Below the pieces are notes generated by a model, which saw nothing but the letters and a program-made list of their open reading frames with translations, had not been told where the DNA came from and ran no database searches. A stretch of 64,000 nucleotides of DNA from Flaveria trinervia (Eukaryota > Streptophyta > Magnoliopsida > Asterales > Asteraceae): the NCBI GenBank assembly GCA_025506515.1, contig CM046451.1, positions 71,687,932 through 71,751,931 of the forward strand, written 5' to 3'. Below, in pieces: positions 56,346 to 64,000 of this stretch. Numbering within the stretch: the stretch's first letter is position 1; every line of letters begins with the position of its first letter. A program made the translations under genes and the position numbers.

Positions 56346-57877
56346 TAAGCATTATGGAGAAACTATATGAATTACCCTCAAAACTTTATTTTTACATCAA
56401 AACTCAATACATCTCAAGCACCGCTTATTCTGCCATGTCATCGACCGACATTTTTCTTCAACTCACATTATTCATCTGCTTTTCTCGCCTTTCTTCCCTA
56501 TGTCTTCAAGCTATTGCTGTGAGTTGTAATTTGTCGGTGCGTTCAATTTGTTTTGGGATTTTTGGATTGTTGTTCGTTGCTCTTGTACTAATTTCGAATG
56601 AAGTGAAAGTTCCTTCTTCTTGCAGTGTTTTTGCAAAATAATATATTAGAGTTCGGTTTAGGTTTCGATTTGAATTTTATGATGATGAGGTTAGACTTCA
56701 GTTACCAGTTACAACCTTTTGCATGTCGTGTTGTTTTAGTTTGCATTTAGGAATTGATTAGTAGAACAGGTGTGATTAAGGTTACCTTTCTGAAGTTTGG
56801 TTTTAAATGAGAGTGGAAGAAAGTCTAACCCATTTCCTTTGTGTTCCGAGTAAAATCAGGCTCCGCTAACAAATGTTTAGACTTATGTTATATAGTGTTT
56901 ACTTTGTATAAATTTTGTTTTTCCTGGTTACTTTATGCATTTGAGCAGAACCTTAAAGTTTGCAAAGGTATTAGGGAATCATTTAATCCATTAAACAATA
57001 CACATATAGTTGAACCATCCCTTAGTAGGCTTTTAACATTCATAGTCCAAAACATGTACTTCGCTACATGCACTGTCGATGATACAACCTTTAGACATTG
57101 GGTGGTCTAGTGTTTTGAACTATGTCTTTTGTTTTGTGTTTTGTAATGTTTGACACCAAACATTATACAGAATTTTGATTAATACATGTCGGATGGTTCA
57201 CAGTCATGTAGAAACCGGTTAATTAAATATTTAAATGCATTCTCATACTAACCAAATTTGACAATAATTTTTACTACCACAGGGAGGGGTTCAATTTCAG
57301 TCTTTGTCATTTTTTTTCTTCCTAATATACGGATAAAATAAAGATTTGGATATAAAAACAAGAATTATGTTATTACATATTACAATATAATTTGACCATT
57401 TTTAGGCTTCTAAGAGCATTCACAGTGGATCCTTGAAAGTATGTGAGTGTGTTTGGTATATTATATGGAATGGTTTTGAGTGGTTGTGAGTGAATAAGAG
57501 AGAGAATATTATTGTGGATTGCTATATTTGAAAAATCACTGTTCACTCCTTATAAAGTCCTTGTTTATCAAAAAACCTACCTGTTCATACCCAAAATCAG
57601 AAGAAAAACCAATAAAATTGTTTAACTATTGTGGATTATTATCAAAAAAAGAAGAAAACCCATCTGTTCATCTCAAAATCAAGAAGAAAATTCATGAGAT
57701 TTGTTCTAATATGGTACGAATAAAAGAAATATAATCATTCCCTAGATTATTCCTTCAATATTCGATGCAATTGAGCATGATTATCATTAAAAACAATGAA
57801 AAGATGAAGAAATAGAAGCTACAACTGATTTCTCAACCTGCACTGCAGTGTGAAATCGAATTTTGTTTAAGTCTTAA
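56346..57877 (+). other. Unassigned DNA right of K
   Basis: 1.5 kb of AT-rich sequence with no recognisable domain. TAAGAGCATTCACAGTGGA at about 57412-57430 looks like the terminal sequence of common plant MITEs, but I cannot find its mate with confidence. No gene supported. Confidence 0.35.
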
Positions 57878-57879
57878 AA

Positions 57880-58043
57880 CAAATGCGGATGAAGCTTGAT
57901 CAAATGAGGATGTGTTATCCACAAATGCAGATGTGTTATACACAATTGCGAATGTCTTATATACAAATGTGGATTTGTTATCCACAAATTCGGATGTGCT
58001 ATACACAAATGCGGATAACATGTCACCAAATGCGGATGACTTG
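57880..58043 (+). repeat. 21-bp minisatellite, left block
   Basis: About eight degenerate units of ACAAATGCGGATGTGTTATAC. The period is 21 bp, so one frame reads as repeating heptads (TNADVLY, STNADVL). One unit has a stop. The last five bases ACTTG are the left target duplication of solo LTR G. Confidence 0.72.
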
Positions 58044-60289
58044 TGTAAGGCCCCGTTCCCGGGACGCTCACAGCTGGTCAATGTTTACACATAAAATATA
58101 TATTTACACTAACTTTACTAAAACCATGCAGCGGAAACAATTTAAACAGCCATTTCAGTTTCTTTAAATAAACACTTTTTGCAAAATAATACAACATTCA
58201 TTACAAAATATTGTTCGTTCATATTACAATGCAAAAATGCAATCGTATCAAAAAGTGGATGCCATGCAAAATGAGCCAAGTAGCCACCCGTGCCATCCTC
58301 AGCAACAATCACCTGCCAACTGGAAAATGCATAAAAAGTCAGCATTCCTGAGTGAGTTCTAGTTTTACAAAAACGTTATATTACCTTTCATTCATTAAAC
58401 CATTATCTTTACTATCGCACATGATCACACATCGTACGTAGATCAAGGTAATAAATATTATCTTCACCATCGTTCGTTTTGTACATTTCACACGTTTCAC
58501 ACAATTTGTAGTTATCACACTTTTCGTACATTTATTATTTTTTCACTTCTATCTAGGTCCTGTCGTGTGCTTAACCTCCCTCTTGAGCACAAAGCCATAT
58601 CATCTAGGGTTAAGCAACAAGGACCCCATATCGCACATATCGCACGTATGGAGTAGTCACATAGACTAACTCACCCTGTGTGTGAACCCTTAAGGGTTAG
58701 CCAAGATGGCACGCTGTAAACACAAAGTTGAGCTAACAACTCTTAATGAGTTTGGAACCTCCTTTCTTTTGCTTGCAAGACTTTCATTCGTTCATTCATT
58801 ATGTCCCACTTTTGTTATCTTAAATCTTTCATTTTGTTAATATAATACTTTACATTAATTATCATAATCACACCACGTAAAGTCACATCATGATTGGCAG
58901 TATGGAAAATAAGAAAACACAACATACCTAAGCATAACATCATCAGGCATCATCATACATAACATATACCATCATACATCATCATAAACATCATGCATCA
59001 TAAACATCATGCATCGCACATTCACATACATATACATGTGCAACACAAGCATAAGTCATCGCAAAACATAACTAATCCTCCACGGGATAGCGGGGGTTAG
59101 GGGGCATCAGCCCCTGATAGCGGGGTCCTAGAGGCAGCAGCCCCTAGTGGGGTCCAAGGGGCAACACCCCTAGCTGGGTTCGCGCAGCCAGGTTAGCGTG
59201 AAAATTTTTTATTTTAATACTTTTATACAGCGCATTTTGTTATGGAAAATTCGATCATCCTCTTAAAATCTTGGTCGTTTAAAATGTATATTTGGTATGC
59301 ATTTCCAACCCCAGAATAGTTTAAAAGTTTTAAATATGGAATATAGAACTCACCTAGACTCAATGAGTAGCTTCTTAATCATGCTTTCAAAGAAAGAGTT
59401 GCACTATACAACCTTTAGATAAGTTAACACTTATAGGAGTTAGTTTCTGCCTAATTTCGCTACTAATTTTGCTGCCAGATCAGCACTTTCGTTGCTAGTT
59501 TCGCCAGCACTTTCGCTGCTAGTTACGCCAGCACTTTCGCTGCTAGTTTCGCCAGCACTTTCGCTGCTAGTTTTGCGGGCATCTTCGCTGGCAGTTTCGC
59601 TGGCATATTCGCTGCCAATTTCGTCCAACTTTTGTTGGATAACCCTGTCTGCGAAACTACCTGCAAAACTGTAGTTTTGCATGAAGTTTTCGTAGTTTCG
59701 CTGGACGACAACGCAAATTCGCTGGATGAACCTTTAATTTTGTAAAACGGGCTGAAAATTACGTATCAATCAATTTTCGATCCAAAACTTCAACCTTTTA
59801 CATCCATAACCTTGGTTTATCACCGAATAAGCTATATTTAAGCTTCTTACATATTTTTTACACAAAAACATGAGTTTTTGGGCCAATCTTTGCCACTTTA
59901 AAAAACCCAAGGCCTAGAATCCAGGTTTACATCAAAATGAAAGATTAATTGATGTTTCTTACCTAGATTCTTGGTGTTTTAATGTTGTTTGGATGCCCAC
60001 GAAAACCGATCTTCAATTCCGTGATCAACCGAGCCTTGAATCTTTACTTCTCTCCACTTTCTCTCTTTACACACTCTCTATAGAATTGGGGTGTTGAGTG
60101 GCAAATGAGAGTTGCTCAAGCTGATCCGTTTATATATACCGGGCGTTCTCGGGACCTTAAACCCGCCATACACATAACTCGAAAAGTTAACTCGGTCTAT
60201 CACCGAAATCCATCTTATTTACATTAAGTACTCTCGGCTAAGCACATTATTATTAATTGGCTCGTTTCGACTTTATTCGGGGCATTACA
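58044..60289 (-). repeat. Solo Ty3/gypsy LTR G (same family as F), minus strand
   Basis: 2,246 bp; on the minus strand it reads from TGTAATGCCCC to GGGGCCTTACA. Perfect 5-bp target duplication ACTTG (58039-58043 and 60290-60294) and no internal sequence, so it is a true solo LTR. Contents: a 24-bp repeat at about 59476-59620, a GC-rich palindromic block at about 59083-59190, and a TATA box at 60130-60138 (TATATATAA on minus). The ORFs at 59440-59711 are translations of the 24-bp repeat. Confidence 0.9.
60130..60138 (-). promoter_or_regulatory. TATA box in LTR G
   Basis: TATATATAA on the minus strand, followed by ACGGATCAGC; element F has a decayed version (TATACATAAACGG) near 21250. Confidence 0.5.
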
Positions 60290-60471
60290 ACTTGTCAACA
60301 AATGCGGATGCTTTGTCACCAAATGCGTTTGACTTGTAAACAAATGCGAGTACTTTAAGCACAAATGCGGATGCATTGAAATCAATTGCGGATGCCTTGC
60401 AAACAAATTTGGATGCTTTGCAAACTAATGCGAGTGAGTTAGCAAAGAAATGCGGATGTGTTGCAAGAAAT
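60290..60471 (+). repeat. 21-bp minisatellite, right block
   Basis: About seven more units (ACAAATGCGGATGCTTTGTC and variants), continuing the left block after LTR G. Joined across LTR G the heptad frame is kept, with one TAA. Confidence 0.7.
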
Positions 60472-61037
60472 ACTTATGAACAACTTATGAACAAGACTTG
60501 AAAAAGAAAAGAAAAACCTAAATATGGATGATAGAAACCAACAAGCACATCCATTTTGATCATGAAAGCAAAAAAAAAGTATAGAAATCAACTTTGGTCA
60601 CTTTTTCACAGATTAATCTAGGGACTTGTATAACTATCAGATGCCCTTTTTGAAGTACTTGGGCTCACATCTAGGGACTACTGACCAGATAGTTAGCCGG
60701 ACATTAATCAAGGGAGTAATCAATATCTGAAGAATGTCATTTATCAAGTTATTTCAAAAAAGGAAGTGTGTTCAACATTGATTCATGTTCCTCATGCAAT
60801 TTATTGAAGTTCAAAGCCTCAACATATGCCTAATGCATTCTAATCTTTGAGTTGCGATATGAACTGTAATCCAAAAGTGATATAACCCATATCCAATACC
60901 AAGAAGTATTCTTAAGAGATTCTAACCTTTATCAAAAATATATTAGGAGGAGCTTAATCTGAGAAGGAGGACATCAGTGAATTGTGCGAAAACATCAATT
61001 GATTAAGAAGACATGTGATAGAGAAGATCTTCAAATT
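60472..61037 (+). other. Unassigned AT-rich DNA
   Basis: 566 bp between the minisatellite and the LTR of element J; nothing recognised. Confidence 0.4.
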
Positions 61038-61336
61038 TGATAGGTTCAAATGGATTGATCTGTAATTGATATCAAGCAATTGAAAATAATATGAACAATG
61101 TAATCAAAACAAACAAATTTTAGGAAAATTCATAGAAGTTTCATTGATATTAGATGGATTACAAAGTGCAAATTGAGAGAAAAATATCTAAAGTCTTAAC
61201 CTGTAGAAATACAAGCAATCCTATTTATACTAATAATCAAGAAAATGAAAAGGAACGTATATTTACACGATAAGTCCCTAGACTTTGACAAAACTTAGCT
61301 AAAGACTAAAATGCTAATCTTTCTAGGGTTCTAACA
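61038..61336 (-). repeat. 3' LTR of copia element J (E family), minus strand
   Basis: 299 bp; minus-strand TGTTAGAACCCTAGAAAGATTA to GAACCTATCA, aligning with the LTR of element E. A polypurine tract (ATCTTTAGGGGAGTAT on minus, 61337-61352) adjoins it. Confidence 0.75.
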
Positions 61337-61364
61337 ATACTCCCCTAAAGATTTGCATTTGTCT

Positions 61365-61807
61365 TCAGCAAAAATAGTCTTCTGGTTCTTCTTTGATCTT
61401 GAACATTTGCTTCTCTTTGTAGAGCTCTAGTTCTCTAAGTGCTTTCTTTATGAAGACTTGAACTTCCCAGCTAGAATTCCTTGCTCTGGCTTGGAGTCAT
61501 TAGTCTTAATCTCCATTGCTTCCATCACCAACAATGTTTCTTTTGATAAGACTACAATATCAACATTAGCATACATCTCTATTGGTTTTGGATTCTCTTT
61601 TGTATATATTTCTAATACTCCCTTGCTTGAAATTCTTATAAACTTAATATCTTTTATATCTTTCTTCACAATATTTGCATATGCCAATGCCTTACTCAAT
61701 GTGATTCTTTCCATAGCAAGATTCATCACCTTAATAATGGTCAAAAAGTATCTTCTGTCATTATCTGCTTCTGCTGATGATACTGCTTCAAAATTTTGAT
61801 TGGACAA
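61365..61807 (-). pseudogene. 3' ORF of element J, unknown function, one frameshift
   Basis: The open frame 61448-61807 starts at a TTG (SNQNFEAVSSAEAD) and includes IKVMNLAMERITLSKALAYA and KFIRISSKGVLEIYTKE. It may extend upstream into sequence cut by LTR H. One base appears lost near 61450. In the next frame the homology to element E continues (KALRELELY, then QMFKIKEEPED) to a TGA at 61365-61367, just inside the polypurine tract. It matches E's 7953-8108 ORF over the last 50 or so residues, including KPEQGILA. I do not recognise the family. It is lysine/glutamate rich, with no membrane segment or signal. Confidence 0.5.
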
Positions 61808-61847
61808 GAATGAGATATAACTAGGATGAAGGAGTTTGAGTTCAAAT
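61808..61847 (-). other. Element J internal sequence up to the LTR H insertion
   Basis: Short remainder of J. Element H is inserted at 61848, and the rest of J is beyond the right edge. Confidence 0.4.
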
Positions 61848-62661
61848 TGTTAGGTTTTGTTACATGAAAATTAAAGCTAGTTTAACTATTTAAACTACCA
61901 AAATGTAGCGGATATAAGGATTAAAAATGGGTTTAACAATCTGAAAATATGTACCATTTTTAAACCAAAACAAAACCCAAGAACAAAGGATCATATGTAT
62001 GTGAAATAAAATGCTATCAAAACGAAAAAGAACAACCATAGGGTGTTCTTGAAACTACCTTTCAAGAACAAGATAATGTAGTATGGATAAGAAGAAGATG
62101 ATGATGCTTCTTGAATGTCTAGCCTCCAAAAGAGAAGTCCTCAAGCTTGTATACCCACAAGCTCTTGCAAACACCTAACTTGTTAGGGAGTGCAACACCA
62201 AAACGCTCTTCCTATGCTCATTCGAAAAATGAAATTTTTCAGCAACTTTTGCCTTGAATCCGAATTTTTTAGCTTGTTGGGAGAGAGTTCTTGCAATGTG
62301 AGTGTGAGAGAGAGTGTTGGTAAAGGTTGAGCGCAAGATAGGATTAAATTCTTGTGATAAGCAAGACATGCAATCCCAAGGAGTGGCTCCCCTTTGGACG
62401 GCCGAAAATTTATTTAAAATGGGTTCCGCCCATTATAATTTTATTAAACTTGCACTCTTTAAACCCATAAGTTTATAAAATTAAAACCTCTTTTAATTTT
62501 ATAACATTAACACACTATTATTTGTTATTGTTTAACTTTCTTAAATAGTGATACAAATAATTTCTCATGAACAAATTATCCATATAATGTGTTCCTATTA
62601 CAAAAGTAATGTTTTAGAAAACACATTTTCTAAATTGGTGTTAATATAATTTGTATGATCT
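61848..62661 (-). repeat. LTR H (element D family), minus strand, truncated
   Basis: The minus strand ends AAAACCTAACA at 61848. It aligns with D's LTR at several blocks: ATTAACACCAATTTAGAAAA, GCTTGTGGGTATA, GAGGACTTCT, and TATGATCC...GGGTTTTGTTTT. It is cut at 62661 by element I, so its start is not in the window. The ORF at 62175-62369 is not supported. Confidence 0.68.
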
Positions 62662-63397
62662 TGTAGACACATATGTACCTAGTTTCTAATCTTAATGTAA
62701 TATGTCTTTATTGTCTTACACATATGTAATAGATTGGGTACTTAATGAAATACAAATGTTTGGTTGTTCTTATAATGTTTATTATTTCATTAATTAGTAG
62801 TTTAATGCTTATTGAATTGACTATATAGGTTTGTGGTCGTATGAGCTAATATTAATAATGTAATGATTAATAAATATATTCAAACTTAGTAATATGAAGT
62901 TCTCATGCGAATTGCCCATGCTAATGGACCATACGCATGAACGACTTCATGCGAATGACTCAGTCACACGACTGAACCAAGAGACTGGATTAGTCGCACG
63001 AGTGTAGCATGAGTGACTCAATCACACGACTGAACACTCAGTCATACGAATGGATCAACCGCATGGCTCAATCACACGACTGAACCATGCTAGTGGTTCA
63101 GTCGCCCGAATGAGAAACCCTAACCTATAAATACCACCTAATTCGTAGAAAAACATAAGAATCAAGAACACTTCGACTACATCCGTACCCTAGCCGTCCA
63201 GAGACCTCTAAGAAGCTGTTCCAAGTTCATAGATCGCACTAGATCGATTCCAGATCATTATTAACGTTCAGATCCAATTGATAATTGTTTCTACGTGCGT
63301 TCTCACTGATTGGATCGCCAATCAAATAGGATTCCACACTATTTGATTTGGTATACACTATTTCAGTTGGTATTTCGTTTAATGCACGATCCTAACA
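62662..63397 (+). repeat. 5' LTR of copia element I
   Basis: 736 bp, TGTAGACACATATG to CGATCCTAACA, followed by a primer site. The second half is rich in TCGCACGACTGA-type words. The 3' end of the element and its TSD are outside the window; the left flank is GATCT. Confidence 0.65.
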
Positions 63398-63399
63398 AG

Positions 63400-63411
63400 T
63401 GGTATGAGAGC
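63400..63411 (+). promoter_or_regulatory. Primer binding site of element I
   Basis: TGGTATGAGAGC, the iMet primer site with one C-to-G change at position 7. Confidence 0.7.
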
Positions 63412-63891
63412 TTTGGCTCTTCATTTACGTGTGATTCAATCGTTTTTGCTTCAAAGATTGTGTTTTTTCACTAAAAACGCATTCTTTTTGTGTCAAACGG
63501 TGTCTTAGATGTCTCCGGTTCATAAAGTTTCGTTTTTCCGGCATACGACAATTAGGGTAAGTGAAAATTCGTGTTTTTGCGGCTAAAACACCTTAAACAT
63601 ACGAATTTTCGAAATCCAGCAGCTTCAGTCGCACGATTGACTCAATCGCACGAATGAATAGATACACATCCCTCATACGCACGATTGGACTCATTCGTAC
63701 CTCCATTCGTACGACTGAGCAATCTATTCGCATTGTTCAACCGCACTTGTTCATTCGCCCGACTGAGCCATCCGCATTAGTTCAGTCGCACGATTGAACC
63801 AACGATATTGTTCAATCGCACGAATAGCCCAATCGCACATCTTCATTCGCACAAGTGAAACAGTTTGTTCCAAAGATTAAAGTTAATCGCA
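63412..63891 (+). other. 5' leader of element I with CGCACGA repeats
   Basis: 480 bp; positions 63625-63855 repeat (A/C)TTCGCACGA and CAATCGCACGA-like words also found in the LTR. No ORF. Confidence 0.5.
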
Positions 63892-63996
63892 ATGGAGGAC
63901 CAATACTCAGCATTCACAGCAGGGAGAGACTTATGTATTCAGAATTTACTGCTACGTAGACTGAAGTGGGGAATCACAATAAACCCCTTAAGCTAA
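63892..63996 (+). pseudogene. Possible gag start of element I
   Basis: The first ATG after the leader reads MEDQYSAFTAGRD and meets TAA at 63994-63996. The position suits gag, but no gag motif is seen in 34 residues, so this is weak. Confidence 0.2.
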
Positions 63997-64000
63997 TCAT

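Noticed and set aside
56264..56641. 125-codon ORF with hydrophobic stretches, tempting as a membrane protein
   Set aside because: It begins inside the end of LTR K and crosses the insertion boundary, has no recognisable motif and sits in AT-rich DNA. A chance ORF is more likely.
57412..57540. MITE beginning TAAGAGCATTCACAGTGGA
   Set aside because: The terminal-like string is suggestive, but I could not find a convincing inverted mate or target duplication.
59440..59711. Repetitive ORFs (SSESAGET-type) resembling a low-complexity protein
   Set aside because: Translation of the 24-bp tandem repeat within solo LTR G; open on both strands because of the repeat composition.

Overview
This window is repeat-dense plant nuclear DNA. 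Almost all of it is LTR retrotransposons, mostly Ty1/copia with some Ty3/gypsy LTRs, inserted into one another. I see no convincing host gene, tRNA, rRNA or CRISPR array. A eudicot is likely. Asteraceae is my best guess, because the long extra 3' ORF of the big copia elements resembles, from memory, a protein family abundant in Asteraceae assemblies. That assignment is an inference.

Layout, left to right. 1-6125: a degenerate copia (D) without its 5' LTR, ending in a 3' LTR at 5136-6125. D sits inside the RNase H of an older copia (E). E's 3' half runs 6126-8498 and its LTR continues at 20865-20925. E's LTR is split by a 12.4-kb SIRE-like copia (A, 8499-20864, TSD GTTTG). Next come a gypsy pol tail and a 2.1-kb gypsy LTR (F, 20951-23176). 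From 23177 lies the 3' part of another SIRE-like copia (L), whose extra ORF holds a solo LTR (M, 24963-25759) and a second 12.4-kb element on the minus strand (B, 28286-40649, TSD ACTGA). L's 3' LTR is 40757-41512. After 1.2 kb of unassigned DNA, a solo gypsy LTR (K) is split by a third 12.4-kb element (C, 42855-55298, TSD GGTAG). The right end has unassigned DNA, a 21-bp minisatellite split by a solo gypsy LTR (G, 58044-60289, TSD ACTTG), and a three-layer nest at the edge: E-like element J (minus), inside it D-like LTR H (minus), inside that a new 5' LTR plus PBS (I, plus).

A, B and C share one plan: LTR of about 0.9 kb, iMet primer site, gag with two separate CCHC knuckles, a 40-nt GT-AG interval at the gag/pol boundary, pol (PR-INT-RT-RNase H), a spacer built from the LTR's own short words, a roughly 3.3-kb sense 3' ORF, polypurine tract and LTR. 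All three are broken by frameshifts and stops.

Most notable: the 40-nt boundary interval has splice-like signals, and removing it would place gag and pol in one frame in A and C; a 3' ORF is conserved between two copia families; an unrelated small 3' ORF with an IKEEPED motif is shared by E and J; the LTRs are packed with perfect hairpins; and B's two LTRs differ almost only by small indels, so some gene breakage may be assembly error.
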